DNA of 64,000 bases from DASUBV01 sp963822485 (GCA_963822485.1 CAWGHW010000007.1:186001-250000), one strand, 5' to 3'. Counted from the stretch's first letter, positions 1 through 8,970 are shown. Numbers and translations are program-made. Notes: a model not told the origin generated them from the sequence alone.

Positions 1-411
1 GGCATGGAACGCGCGGCTGACCGCGACCAGCTCCGGCCACCGGGCCAGCGGGTCCGGCTCGCCGTCCACCCAGGCCCAGGCCGCCCAGCCCGCCACTACC
101 CAGGACCCGTCCACGGCCCGCACCGGGCGCGGCACCCGGAACCCCGGGCCCGCCAGGTCCGCGAACACCTCGGCCAGCCAGGACGCCTCGGCCGGGTCCT
201 GGCCCGGCTTGAGCACCGCGTCGCCCACCCGCCAGCAGGTGCCCTGGCCGCCCGGCAGCCGCGACGGCGACCCGGTCAGCGCGAAGGCGGCGGGCAGGCC
301 GGTCGGAAGCTCGCCGGACGGTGGCTTGCCGGACGGCGGCTTGGCGGACGGAAGCTCGCCGGACGGCGGCTTGTCGGACGGCGGCTTGTCGGACGGCGGG
401 TTGTCGGGCAC
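1..411 (-). CDS. Partial CDS, TIGR02569-like protein (N-terminal part)
   Basis: Only the N-terminal part lies in the window and it runs off the left edge. Reading the minus strand from a GTG at 411 gives a proline/serine/lysine-rich leader of repeated PPSDK/PPSGK units (about 30 residues), then LPGGQGTCWRVGDAVLKPG and a stretch containing FRVPRPVRAVDGSWVVAGW and VSRAFHA. That glycine-rich start and the VLKP lysine are typical of the phosphotransferase-fold proteins called TIGR02569 in actinobacteria, whose substrate is unknown. The leader is made of 12-base tandem repeats (about 300-405) and may be variable. The start is uncertain because the frame stays open upstream. It is divergent from the GNAT gene. 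Confidence 0.6.
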   Translation of the reverse strand, partial: MPDNPPSDKPPSDKPPSGELPSAKPPSGKPPSGELPTGLPAAFALTGSPSRLPGGQGTCWRVGDAVLKPGQDPAEASWLAEVFADLAGPGFRVPRPVRAVDGSWVVAGWAAWAWVDGEPDPLARWPELVAVSRAFHA

Positions 412-490
412 GCCGTTAGGTTCCCGAGCGGCCGCCGGCCCGGTCAACCCGGTTTTCCGGGCCCGCCGGCGACCGGTCAGACTACCGATT

Positions 491-1021
491 GTGCCTATTC
501 GTCCCCGCCAGCCCGGCGACCTCGATGCCTGTGTCGCCGTCCTGCGGCGCGTTCATGACCGCAGCGGCTACCCGGGCCGGTGGCCCGCCGACCCCGCGCA
601 CTGGCTCACCCCGGAGGGCCTGATCGCGGCCTGGGTGGCCGAGCGCGAAGGTGCCATTGTCGGCCAGGTCGGCCTGGCCCAGGGCGACCGGCACCCGGGC
701 CTGCTCCAGGCAGTCGGGCGGCCGGTCGGGGAGCTGGTCGAGATCACCCGGCTGTTCGTGGATCCGGCTGTGCGCGGTGCCGGCCTGGGGCGCGAGCTGC
801 TGGCGGCGGCGTCTTCCCACGCCATGACCAGCGGCCTGCGTCCGGTGCTGGAGGTGGTCGACGACGCCGGGCCCGCGATCGCGCTCTACGAGCGGTCCGG
901 CTGGCGGCTCATCGGCACCGACACGGCGACCTGGACCACACCCGACGGCGTGCACCCCGGGCTGCGCTACTACGTCAGCCCGGAGCCGGGCCCGGATGGC
1001 CTGGGCTCGACCTGCGCTTAG
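491..1021 (+). CDS. GNAT family N-acetyltransferase
   Basis: Encodes about 176 residues with the GNAT fold: IRPRQPGDLDACVAVLRRVH at the start, the central LVEITRLFVDPAVRGAGLG with the acetyl-CoA-binding R-G-x-G-x-G/A type turn, and ALYERSGWRLIG near the end. It should transfer an acetyl group from acetyl-CoA to an unknown amine. I place the start at the GTG just before PIRPRQ because the frame upstream translates the antisense of the neighbouring TIGR02569 repeats and looks non-coding. The stop overlaps the convergent HNH gene by a few bases. The substrate cannot be read from the sequence. Confidence 0.75.
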   Translation: MPIRPRQPGDLDACVAVLRRVHDRSGYPGRWPADPAHWLTPEGLIAAWVAEREGAIVGQVGLAQGDRHPGLLQAVGRPVGELVEITRLFVDPAVRGAGLGRELLAAASSHAMTSGLRPVLEVVDDAGPAIALYERSGWRLIGTDTATWTTPDGVHPGLRYYVSPEPGPDGLGSTCA

Positions 1022-2963
1022 ATCGGGTAGGGGTCGGGGCGGGTGGTGTACTGGCGGCCGCTGGGGAGGGTCCAGATCATGAGGCCGGGTTCGGGCTGGT
1101 CGAGGTGCCAGCCGGGGGCTTGCTTGGCGCGGTGGGCGTGGCGGCAGAGTGGGGCGAGGTCGCATTCGCAGGTGCGGCCGCCCTGGTGGTAGGGGATCGT
1201 GTGGTCGAGGTCGCAGCTGTGGGCCGGGCGCAGGCACCCGGGTTCGCCGCAGGTGCGCTGGCGGATGGTGATGAGGTGGCGCAGGGCGGGCGGCGGCCGG
1301 TAGCCGGGTGCCTCGCGGGGGTGGGTGCAGGTCCCGGCCTGGAGGAACACCGGCCGCAGGTCTGCTAGCCAGTCGGTGATCGGGCCGGCTGGTCCGGCGG
1401 GTCCGGGTGGCGCGGTGGGCCCCGGCGACTCAGCCGACCTGGGCGGCCCGGTGGAGCTGGGCGGGCCGGTGGAGCTGGGCGGGCCGGTGGACTCGGGCGG
1501 CCCGGTGGATCTTGATGGCCCCGTGGACCCCGGCGGCCCGGTGGATCTTCGCGGGCCGGTTGATCTTGGTGGTCCGGCGGGTCCGGCGGGTCGGGGTGGG
1601 GGGTGTCGGGCGCAGGCGTGGGCGGCGGCGCGGCCGTCGGGGTCGGTGAGGGTGAGGCACCATCTGGTGGCGGGGTGGGCGGCGAGGCGGTCGGCGAGGT
1701 CGCGGCACGTGTCCGCGTCGGCGGTGCCGCTCCCGGCGATCTCGCCGGGCCGGTCGGTGAGCCAGAGCCAGGCCGACAGGGGCATGGTCAGGTGCACGCT
1801 CCGGTGATCGACGGGCCGCCTGCCGGGCCGCCGGGCGGCGCCGGGCGCGGCGCCGTGCTGGCGCCGGCCGGCCTCAGGGCCCGGGCTACCTGCGCCGCCG
1901 CCGGCGTCGGCGTCGCCGGCGCTGTGGGGGCTGGCGGGCAGGAGGGTGGTGATGTCGCGGCCGTTGAGCACGGCGGCGAGGACGCTGCCTCCCGGAGCTG
2001 GTCCAGGCTGCCGGGTGCGCCACGCGCGCGCAGCCACTGGGCCTGGGCGGTGAGCCGGGCGTAGGCGCCGGTCGCGTCGGCGGGGGTCATCTCCCGGCCG
2101 GCCAGGGCGCTGTTGCCCGAGGGCTCGTCCCACCGGTGCACCGCCGCCTGCCCGCGGCCCCGCTCCCGGCGCCGCCGCGCGGCGTCCGGGTCATGCGTCT
2201 CGGCCTCGCGGCGCAAAGCGCGGCGCAGCTGCCCGGTCGTCATCCCGCCAGCGCGAGGCAGCACCCGGCGGGTGATCTTCCGCGCCGCCTCGTCGTCGCA
2301 GCCGGCGAGCTCGTCGGCGAACACCACCGCCCGGGCCCAGTCAATGACCCCGGCCGCCAGCGCGGCGCGGACCTCCGGCAGCCGCTCCAGGTAGCCGCAG
2401 ATGTCCACCAGCCGCGACGCCGCCTGCCCGGTCAGGGTCAGCGCGGCGGCGACTTCCCCGGCGACATGCTCGATCAGGTGCTTGTTCTGCCGCTCCCGGG
2501 CCTGCGCGGCGCGGCGGCGGCACAGCGTGATCACCGCCTCGGCCTTCTGCGCCGCGGCCCAGGACGCCATCCGCTCGGCGGCGCACAGAAAGCCGATCAG
2601 CTCACTCTCACCCAGCCCCGCCAGACCAGCCCCGTCCCCGGCGGCGCCGGCGACGAACCCGGCCAGCACCGGACCCGGCGCCAGCCCGTCCAGCACCCCG
2701 CCCGCCGCGAACCCCGACCCCCGCCGCCCGCCCTCACGATGCAAGAACCCCGCCGGGATGGCCTCGCCATCCCCCGTCCACAGGTCACCCGCAACGACGT
2801 CGTCTTCGTCGGGCGGCGCGTTCTCCGGGCTGAACGGGTACCCCGGCCACGGCTCATCGAGATCGCCGGGATCGTCGTCGACCAGGAGGATGCGCGGATC
2901 GAACGGCTCATTGTCGAACGGGCTGTCGTCTTCGCGGCAGTTGCCGGAGGGCGTTGCTGGCAT
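1018..2963 (-). pseudogene. DUF222/HNH endonuclease (13E12-repeat type), frameshifted
   Basis: The N-terminal half (DUF222, with the helical stretch AERMASWAAAQKAEAVITL and LTLTGQAASRLVDICGYLE) and the C-terminal half (VHLTMPLSAWL, then the HNH core CGEPGCLRPAHSCDLDH, IPYHQGG, LCRHAHRAKQ) lie in two frames. The shift is near 1990, where DQLRE in one frame must continue as GSVLAAVLNGRD in the other. Rejoined length is about 648 residues, normal for these multicopy actinobacterial HNH proteins. I choose the ATG at 2963 because GGAGGGAGG lies 8 bases upstream; an earlier in-frame ATG at 3008 lacks this. A long STGPP-repeat linker precedes the HNH domain. It may be a real pseudogene or a sequence error. 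Confidence 0.8.
1425..1590 (-). repeat. In-frame 15-base tandem repeats encoding STGPP units
   Basis: About ten imperfect 15-base units coding Ser-Thr-Gly-Pro-Pro variants form a flexible linker between the DUF222 part and the HNH domain of the endonuclease gene. The unit length is a multiple of three, so copy-number change would not break the frame. Confidence 0.7.
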
Positions 2964-3015
2964 CCGCGGCACCTCCCTCCGCCTCGGCGGGTCAATCAGG
3001 CTAGGCAACCTCTGT

Positions 3016-3033
3016 TTCGACCATAATATCGAA
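3016..3033. promoter_or_regulatory. Inverted repeat TTCGA-N8-TCGAA upstream of the HNH gene
   Basis: The arms TTCGA and TCGAA flank an AT-rich core (CATAATA) between the HNH gene start and the end of the SRPBCC gene. On the minus strand the core offers a TATTAT-like -10 element. It could be a regulator site or simply the promoter. The arm order is opposite to the actinobacterial LexA box (TCGAAC-N4-GTTCGA), so I do not call it an SOS box. Confidence 0.3.
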
Positions 3034-3036
3034 TGC

Positions 3037-3552
3037 CTATGACAGTCTCCATCTATTATCGAACGGAGAGACTAGGCCGGGCTGCTCAGCCGCCCGCGGG
3101 GTGCCGTCCTCGGCGAGGCCGTCCAGGACGGAGGGCAGGCCGACGCTGAGCATCTTGGTCCGGACGCGGCCGAGCAGCCTGGCCATGAACAGCCCGCTGA
3201 CGCCGGTGAAGCCGGTGTGCTCGTAGGTGAAGCGGGTGCCGCCGCCGCGGGATTCGAGCCGGTAGGCGACCTGGGTGACGTTGCCGCCGCCGTTGCCGTC
3301 GGCCCACGAGTAGCGCAGCAGTCGCGGCTCGTCCACCTCGAGCACCTCGCAGTCGACGATGCCGTTCCAGCCCGGCTTGGGCTTGGCGACGAACCGGAAC
3401 TTGTTCCCCGCGACGGGAACGAAGCCTTCCGTCCGCCCGCCGGCACCGGTGGACGTCCACAGCGGTATCAGCGCCGGGTCGGTCAGTGCGCGCCAGACCG
3501 TCTCAGGGGGTTGAGGATAGTCACGCACGATACGGATCTCGCTCACGGGCAC
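3037..3552 (-). CDS. SRPBCC family protein (AHSA1/START-like)
   Basis: A 171-residue cytoplasmic protein starting IRIVRDYPQPPETVWRALTD followed by PALIPLWT, the classic opening of the Bet v1/AHSA1-like SRPBCC fold, with the middle strand RLLRYSWAD and a C-terminal long helix. Such proteins bind hydrophobic ligands in a cavity; no catalytic residue is evident. It is transcribed away from a TetR gene and the shared spacer holds a perfect 12-bp inverted repeat, so TetR very likely controls it. The ligand is unknown. Confidence 0.85.
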   Translation of the reverse strand: MPVSEIRIVRDYPQPPETVWRALTDPALIPLWTSTGAGGRTEGFVPVAGNKFRFVAKPKPGWNGIVDCEVLEVDEPRLLRYSWADGNGGGNVTQVAYRLESRGGGTRFTYEHTGFTGVSGLFMARLLGRVRTKMLSVGLPSVLDGLAEDGTPRAAEQPGLVSPFDNRWRLS

Positions 3553-3584
3553 TCCTCGGCTGACGGGGAACGGCAGGGACTAAG

Positions 3585-3616
3585 TTTCTGTTACTAGAAA
3601 ATTATAGTAACAGAAA
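3585..3616. promoter_or_regulatory. TetR-type operator, 12-bp perfect inverted repeat
   Basis: TTTCTGTTACTA (3585-3596) and its exact reverse complement TAGTAACAGAAA (3605-3616) are separated by 8 bases. The element sits between the divergent SRPBCC and TetR genes and is strikingly AT-rich in a GC-rich window. It is placed to cover both promoters. The match to the adjacent TetR protein is inferred from position. Confidence 0.75.
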
Positions 3617-3645
3617 AAATGCTGGCGCTAAACTAGGATGAGGAC

Positions 3646-4371
3646 ATGAGCACAGGTACGCCCGAGTGGCCGGTGCCACCCGCAACGGCGGCCGGGGCAC
3701 CCGAGGCCGCAGGGCTGCGGGAGCGCAAGAAGCGCCTGATGCGGCAGCAGCTGTCCGACACGGCGACGCGGATGTTCCTGGACCGAGGGTTCGCCGCCGT
3801 ACGCGTGACGGAGATAGCCGAGGCGTGCGGAGTGTCGGAGAAGACCGTTTTCAACTACTTCCCGACGAAAGAATCGCTGATCCTGGACCGTCTGGAATCC
3901 ACCATGGCCTCGGTCAAGGCCGGCCTGGCGGAGCCCGGCGCCTCGCCGGTGGAGGCGGTGCTGCGGATTCTGGACGACGAACTGGCGGCCATGACGTCCT
4001 GGCTGGCCGCGCAGGATGACCCGGCCCGTGCTGGCGCCGCGATCCGGCGCTTCGGCACGCTGATCTGGGACACTCCCTCGTTGCGCGCCTACCAGAGCGA
4101 CATGATGGACCAGTTCACCGCCATGGCTGCCAGCATCCTGGCCGGACGCGCCGGGCTGCGCCCGGACGACCCGGAGCCGCGGATCGCGGCCACCGCCCTG
4201 CTCGGTTTGTGGCGCATCCAGTACCGGGCCTTGCCGAAGTACCTGGACGGCGCCCGCACACCGGTTGAGGTCCACGAGGCGGTGACCGCGGAAGTCCGCC
4301 GCGCCGCCTGCCTCATCAGCGCCGGACTGAACTCGGTCCCGGCCTTCGCGCCCGCGCAGCAGGAACCCTAA
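3646..4371 (+). CDS. TetR/AcrR family transcriptional regulator
   Basis: A 241-residue regulator with an N-terminal helix-turn-helix (residues about 25-75: LRERKKRLMRQQLSDTATRM, then VTEIAEACGVSEKTVFNYFP) and a larger C-terminal ligand domain. The ATG at 3646 follows AGGATGAGG, a good ribosome site. It is divergent from the SRPBCC gene with a perfect inverted repeat between them, the usual arrangement for a repressor of itself and its neighbour. The inducer is unknown. Confidence 0.9.
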   Translation: MSTGTPEWPVPPATAAGAPEAAGLRERKKRLMRQQLSDTATRMFLDRGFAAVRVTEIAEACGVSEKTVFNYFPTKESLILDRLESTMASVKAGLAEPGASPVEAVLRILDDELAAMTSWLAAQDDPARAGAAIRRFGTLIWDTPSLRAYQSDMMDQFTAMAASILAGRAGLRPDDPEPRIAATALLGLWRIQYRALPKYLDGARTPVEVHEAVTAEVRRAACLISAGLNSVPAFAPAQQEP

Positions 4372-4427
4372 TTTCCCGGACGGCGCCATTCCGGGCGGCG
4401 GCACCGGCAGCCGCGCCGCCTAGCTGG

Positions 4428-5039
4428 CTATCTGGAGACACACAGAGTCTTGAGCCAGTGGCGAGTGGTGGACTCCTCGGACGCGCTCAGCACGTCCAGG
4501 CCAGCGGCGGGCAACTGTGCAGCAAGCTCGTCGGCCTGGCGGTAGAAGTACCAGCGCTGGACGTCGGGCGCGAAGGGGACCGGCTCTAGCCTCTTGCCCT
4601 CGCCGAGCGCCGTGATCAGGGCCAGGTGCCCGCCGGGCCGCAGCACGCGGCGCAGCTCGGCCAGCACCGTCGCGGTCTGGTCCTGCGGCACGTGCAGGAG
4701 CGAGGCGCAGCACCAGATCCCGTCCAGGCTGGCCGAGGCCAGGGGCAGGCAGCGCAGGTCGCCGCGGGCCACCTGCCCCGCCAGCGGGCCGGCGGCGATG
4801 GCCAGCATGGCGGCCGACCGGTCGATGCCGACGACCCGGTGGCCGGCCTGGATGATCCGCGCGCCGTCGTGGCCGGGCCCGCAGCCCAGGTCCGCGACGA
4901 GCGCCCGCGCCGGAAGCCGCGCCGTGAGCGCGTCCATGAGATCGGAGAAGGACGGTTTCCGGCCGGCCTGGCGTCGTGCGTAGTGCGGAGCGATCTGGTC
5001 GTAGACGGCCTGGTTGTGCCTCGTCGTCTCGTCAGTCAC
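4428..5039 (-). CDS. Class I SAM-dependent methyltransferase
   Basis: About 203 residues. The SAM motif I is VADLGCGPGHDG, followed by VVGIDRSAAML (motif II acidic residue) and ELRRVLRPGGHLALIT, typical of Methyltransf_11/25 proteins. The GTG at 5039 gives the natural N-terminus TDETTRHNQAVYDQIAPHYA. The longer open frame to 5141 would read into the upstream hydrolase gene. It is the third gene of a minus-strand run (epimerase, hydrolase, methyltransferase), four bases after the hydrolase stop. The methyl acceptor is unknown. Confidence 0.85.
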   Translation of the reverse strand: MTDETTRHNQAVYDQIAPHYARRQAGRKPSFSDLMDALTARLPARALVADLGCGPGHDGARIIQAGHRVVGIDRSAAMLAIAAGPLAGQVARGDLRCLPLASASLDGIWCCASLLHVPQDQTATVLAELRRVLRPGGHLALITALGEGKRLEPVPFAPDVQRWYFYRQADELAAQLPAAGLDVLSASEESTTRHWLKTLCVSR

Positions 5040-5043
5040 GTGC

Positions 5044-5796
5044 TCAGCCAGCGTCCATGTTGCCAAGGTGGTGGCGGAAGAACGCGACCACGCCCTCGTA
5101 CTCGGCCCGCGGCAGGCCGAGGTGGCCGCCCGGATTGGCATGCATGGTCTTGGCGGGCGAGCCGAACAGGTCGAACAGCATCAGCCCGTCGGCCCGCGGG
5201 AACAGCTCGTCGTCCCATTGCAGCAGGAACAGCAGCGGGATGGTGATCTTGCGGGCGGCCTGGCCGAGCACCGAGTTCTCGTCGGAGCAGCCGAACAGGC
5301 CGAACACGGCGGCCGAGATCCGGGGCTCGGCGGCGGCCAGCGGGACGCCGAATCGGGTCCCCATCGACACGCCGAAGTAGCCCACGGGACCCGAGCCCGC
5401 CAGCTCAGCGGCCCGCAGCGCGTCCAGGGTGGCGGTCCAGTCCGCCAGCGCCTGGGGCAGGGCCTGGTCGTTGCGCTCCCGCCAGGCATCCAGGCCGATA
5501 CGCTCGCGGCGCTGCCGGGGTGACAGGCCGCGCTCCTGCGCCGGGACGCGGTCGCCGTGCAGCGGCAGGTCGATGGCGACGGCCGCGTAGCCGGGTCCGT
5601 GGGTCAGCCCCCGGCTCAGCCCGAGCACGCCGGGAGCTTCCTTGTGCATGCCGCCGCCGTGACCGAGCAGCACCAGGGGCCGCTGCCCGATGGTGCCCTC
5701 GGGCACCCACAGGATGCCGGGGACGGGCTCGGGCCGGGGGATCGTGAACTCGATCCGCCGGACGCCGTGCTCTTCAGTCTCGCTGGTGATGTCCAC
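5044..5796 (-). CDS. Alpha/beta hydrolase, dienelactone hydrolase-like
   Basis: A 250-residue alpha/beta hydrolase with the oxyanion loop LLGHGGGMH (residues about 43-51), the nucleophile elbow GVSMG, an acidic residue in LQWDDELFP and a late histidine in NPGGHLGLPR, so a full Ser-Asp-His triad is visible. It probably cleaves esters or lactones in the cytoplasm, as there is no signal peptide. Its start overlaps the end of the epimerase gene by 23 bases, implying translational coupling. The substrate is unknown. Confidence 0.85.
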   Translation of the reverse strand: MDITSETEEHGVRRIEFTIPRPEPVPGILWVPEGTIGQRPLVLLGHGGGMHKEAPGVLGLSRGLTHGPGYAAVAIDLPLHGDRVPAQERGLSPRQRRERIGLDAWRERNDQALPQALADWTATLDALRAAELAGSGPVGYFGVSMGTRFGVPLAAAEPRISAAVFGLFGCSDENSVLGQAARKITIPLLFLLQWDDELFPRADGLMLFDLFGSPAKTMHANPGGHLGLPRAEYEGVVAFFRHHLGNMDAG

Positions 5797-6856
5797 GGGA
5801 GCCTTTCCGCACGGCTGCCGAGCGCTGGCTGGCCCAGCTGACGTAGTGGTCGATGAGGGTCTGCTCGGCCGGCCGGTAGCTGAGACCGAGCTCGCGGACG
5901 CTGCGCGAGTTGTCGACCGTGAAGCGGATCCCCAGGTGCTTGCGGATGTAGTCCTGGCTGAGGCCGAAGCGCGCGCCGATCAGCCGGACGATCAAGTCCG
6001 GGACCCGGCCACGGGGCAGCAGGTAGCCCCGCCGGTGCCGGGGCCTGATGATCTGGGAGATCTCGAGAAACGAGAGCATGTCGGGCCGCGCGACGATGTA
6101 CCGGCCGGCGGCCCGGGGCCGCTCGGCGGCCTCGATGTGGGCCAGGGCCACGTCGCGGACGTCGGCGATGGTGAAGCTGAAGTTGGCCGCGCCGTAGCAG
6201 AAGTAGCCCTTCAGAAGCTCGTCGAGCAGGAACAGGCTGCCCGACTCCGACGCCGGGGTGAGCGACGGGCCGAGCACCAGGCCGGGATTGATGGTGACCA
6301 GGCGCCACCGGTCCTGGGCCTCGGCGAGCCGCCAGGCCTCCTGCTCGGCCTGGGTCTTGGCGTAGTGATACGGGTTGTTCTCCAGGGTGCTGGTGGTGTT
6401 GACGTAGCGCTCGGACAGCCGCTGGCCGTCCATGGCCAGCACGTCGACGTAGTCCCCGAAGATGGCGCCGACGGTCGAGGTCAGCACCACGCGGCGGACC
6501 GACTCGGCCTGGTCCACGCTGGCCAGCACGTTCCGGGTGCCCTCCAGGGCGGGCTCGAGCATCTCGGTGCGCCCGTCGCTGATCTTCTCCGGCATCCGGA
6601 ACGGGGAGGCGACGTGGAAGACCACCTGGCAGCCGTCGGCCGGGTCGTCGAACGAGCCGGGCTTGAGCAGGTCGGCCTCGGCCAGGGTCAGCCGGCCGGG
6701 GTAGCGCTCGGCCATGTCCCGCAGCGGCGCCACCTTGGCCATGTTGGCCAGGCTGCGCACGGTGGTGCGGACCTGATAGCCACGTTCGAGCAGCTGGAGC
6801 ACCAGATGGCTGGCGACGAACCCGCTGCCGCCCGTGACCAGCACCGTCTCGCCCAT
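5774..6856 (-). CDS. NAD(P)-dependent epimerase/dehydratase (extended SDR)
   Basis: From the ATG at 6856 it encodes 360 residues: the Rossmann motif VLVTGGSGFVASHLV at the N-terminus, VFHVASPF, LTSTVGAIFGD and the catalytic YHYAKTQAE (YxxxK). The pattern resembles dihydroflavonol-4-reductase/cinnamoyl-reductase-like extended SDRs, which reduce carbonyls. A longer open frame to 7108 runs antisense through the HAD gene and is rejected. It heads an operon with the hydrolase and methyltransferase and is divergent from the HAD gene. Confidence 0.85.
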   Translation of the reverse strand: MGETVLVTGGSGFVASHLVLQLLERGYQVRTTVRSLANMAKVAPLRDMAERYPGRLTLAEADLLKPGSFDDPADGCQVVFHVASPFRMPEKISDGRTEMLEPALEGTRNVLASVDQAESVRRVVLTSTVGAIFGDYVDVLAMDGQRLSERYVNTTSTLENNPYHYAKTQAEQEAWRLAEAQDRWRLVTINPGLVLGPSLTPASESGSLFLLDELLKGYFCYGAANFSFTIADVRDVALAHIEAAERPRAAGRYIVARPDMLSFLEISQIIRPRHRRGYLLPRGRVPDLIVRLIGARFGLSQDYIRKHLGIRFTVDNSRSVRELGLSYRPAEQTLIDHYVSWASQRSAAVRKGSRGHHQRD

Positions 6857-6901
6857 CCGGCGCGCTTCCTCCCGGTAAAAGCCCCCGGGCAGAATGATCT
6901 C

Positions 6902-7629
6902 ATGGTCTCCGCGCTGCTGTTTGACGTGTTCGGCACGGTGGTGGACTGGCGCGGCGGCGTCATCAGGGACGTCACCGAACTGGCCCGCGCCCGGGGCGCC
7001 GAGGTGGACGCGGCGGCGTTCGCCGACGCCTGGCGGGCGGGCTACGGGCCCTCCATGGACCTGGTCCGGCGCGGTGAGCTGCCCTGGACCAAGCTCGATG
7101 ACCTGCACCGGCGCACGCTGGACCGGCTGCTGGCGGAGTTCGGGCTCGCGGGCCGAGCGGGCTCAGCGGGCTCGGCGGGCTCAGCGAGGACGAGCGGGAC
7201 TGGCTCAACACCTGCTGGCACCGGCTCGACCCCTGGCCTGACTCGGTGCCGGGCCTGCGCCGGCTGAAGGAGAAGTTCGTCATCGCGGCGTTCTCCAACG
7301 GGAACGTCTCGCTGCTGGTCGACATGGCCCGGCGGGCCGGCCTGCCGTGGGACTTCGTGTTCAGCGCCGAGCTGTTCCGGCACTACAAACCCGATCCGGA
7401 GTGCTACCGAGGCGCGGTGGAGCTGCTCAGCCTGACCCCGCCCGAGGTGATGCTGGTCGCCGCGCACAACAACGACCTGCAAGCCGCGGCCGGCCAGGGC
7501 CTGGCCACGGCGTTCGTGGCCCGGCCCGCCGAGCGGGGCCCGGACCAGCACCGCGACCGGGCCCCGAGCGGCGACTACACCTACGTGCCCGTCGACCTCG
7601 AGGACCTGGCCACGACGCTGGGATGCTGA
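6902..7629 (+). pseudogene. HAD-superfamily hydrolase (haloacid dehalogenase type II-like), frameshifted
   Basis: The first part (LLFDVFGTVVDWRGGV with the nucleophilic Asp, then SMDLVRRGELPWTKLDDL) and the second part (IAAFSNGNVSLL, FRHYKPDPECYRGA with motif III Lys, VMLVAAHNNDL) are in different frames. The shift falls in three 9-base repeats at 7157-7183: after EFGLAG the reading should pass into LSEDERDWLNTCWHRLD. Repaired length is about 242 residues, normal for type II haloacid dehalogenase-like proteins. A repeat-length change or a sequencing error could explain it. Confidence 0.8.
7157..7183 (+). repeat. Three 9-base tandem repeats GCGGGCTCR at the HAD frameshift
   Basis: Three adjacent copies of GCGGGCTCA/GCGGGCTCG lie exactly where the reading frame of the HAD gene is lost. 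Nine-base units keep the frame, so an additional one- or two-base change next to them is needed. Confidence 0.7.
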
Positions 7630-7651
7630 TCAGCCGCTGGTCAGCCGCTGA

Positions 7652-8890
7652 TCAGCGGCAGCGGAAGGCCAGGTTGCGCTGCTCGGCGCCGGCCGAGTCC
7701 AGGCTGAACATGCCGACGGTCCAGGCGTCGCTGGCCGACGCGGCGGCCACCCCGTACATGGCGCTGGTGTCACCGGGCGTGGGGCTGGCCATGTTCGACC
7801 ACTTGCGGCCGTTCCAGTGCAGCTCGAACGCGGTTCCGGTGGAGATGATGGTGGCCTGCCCGACGGCCCAGGCGTTGCCCGTCGCGGTGACGGCCACGCT
7901 GTACAGGATGTTGTCGTCGCCGGAGCGCAGGATGTTGGGGCTGGGCACGCGGGTCCACCGGCGGCCGTTCCAGTGCAGGGTCACCGAGCGGCCCTTGGCC
8001 TCGTCGCCCACGGCCCAGGCGTTCTTGCCCGAGCTGGCGGCGACGGCCTCCAGCTCGCTGCTGCCGTCCGGGTTGGGGGTGGACACCTGGCTCCACCGGC
8101 GGCCGTTCCAGTGCAGCGCCAGGCTCTGGCTGCCGTGGCCGTTGTCGTAGGAGCCGACGGCCCAGGCGCTGGTCCGGCTGAGGGCCGCCACGCCGAGCAG
8201 CACGGTGCTGAACTTCCCCCGGCTCGGGCTGGCCACCTGCCGCCACTGGCGGCCGTTCCAGTGCAGGACGAGGCTCCGGTCACGGTCGTTGGAGCCGGAG
8301 TCCAGGCCGACGGCCCAGATGCTCGAGGCCGACACCACGGATACGCCGTTGAGGTCGTCGAAGCTGCCGCCGGGGCTGGGACTGGATACCTGACGCCACC
8401 GAGAGCCGTTGTAATGCAAAATCAGGGTCTTATTCGAGGCGACGCCGCCCGAGCCGCTGGCGTAATCGCCGACGGCCCAGATGTTCGAGGCGGAAACGGC
8501 GCGCACGCTGCTGAGGTAATTGGCGCCGCGGCCGGGATCCGGGCTGGACACGCGCTGCCAGGAGCGGCCGTTCCAGTGCTCGATGAGCGTGCGGAAGCCG
8601 CCGCTGCTGCTGGAGTAGTCGCCGACCGCCCAGACGTTGCGGCGCGACAGCACGGTCACGCCGAACAGGTCATCGGTCGAGGCACCGGGATTGGGCGGTC
8701 GCATCGCGGCCCAGCCGGGGCACCCGGCGGCCGTGATGGAGGGGGCGGCGGGGGCGGCGGGGGTGGCTGGCCCGGCCACGGCGGCTTGCGCGGGCCCGGT
8801 GAACGCCCCCGCGAGCACCAGCGGCGTGGCGAACGCCAGGCCATAACGTCCGGCCCGCACGGGGTGCACGGGGTGCACGCGCTGCCTCAT
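7652..8890 (-). CDS. Secreted seven-bladed beta-propeller repeat protein
   Basis: A 412-residue protein with an N-terminal signal peptide (hydrophobic YGLAFATPLVLAGAF, then PAQAAVAGPA) and seven repeats of about 48 residues, each with a core like NIWAVGDY...LILHYNGSRWRQVSSP. The last repeat lacks its final strand. The segment after the signal, CPGWAAMRPPNPG, looks like that missing strand, so the ring is probably closed by an N-terminal velcro strand. Only two cysteines appear in the mature protein, one in each closing segment. AAGGAGC precedes the ATG. Function unknown; propellers of this kind bind proteins or glycans outside the cell. The same repeat occurs in the broken gene at 36206-38372. 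Confidence 0.85.
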   Translation of the reverse strand: MRQRVHPVHPVRAGRYGLAFATPLVLAGAFTGPAQAAVAGPATPAAPAAPSITAAGCPGWAAMRPPNPGASTDDLFGVTVLSRRNVWAVGDYSSSSGGFRTLIEHWNGRSWQRVSSPDPGRGANYLSSVRAVSASNIWAVGDYASGSGGVASNKTLILHYNGSRWRQVSSPSPGGSFDDLNGVSVVSASSIWAVGLDSGSNDRDRSLVLHWNGRQWRQVASPSRGKFSTVLLGVAALSRTSAWAVGSYDNGHGSQSLALHWNGRRWSQVSTPNPDGSSELEAVAASSGKNAWAVGDEAKGRSVTLHWNGRRWTRVPSPNILRSGDDNILYSVAVTATGNAWAVGQATIISTGTAFELHWNGRKWSNMASPTPGDTSAMYGVAAASASDAWTVGMFSLDSAGAEQRNLAFRCR

Positions 8891-8970
8891 CTACGCTCCT
8901 TTTCCGTCCGGCACTGGCCCCTTTACGGGACAGCCTAGGGCAAAGACGAAAAAGGTCTCGATGCGGCCAT

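Noticed and set aside
3009..3036. SOS (LexA) box before the HNH gene
   Set aside because: The arms are TTCGA...TCGAA, not TCGAAC-N4-GTTCGA, and the spacing differs.
5690..7267. A 525-residue plus-strand open frame
   Set aside because: Its first 400 residues are antisense to the hydrolase and epimerase genes. Only the last part, from 6902, is the HAD protein.
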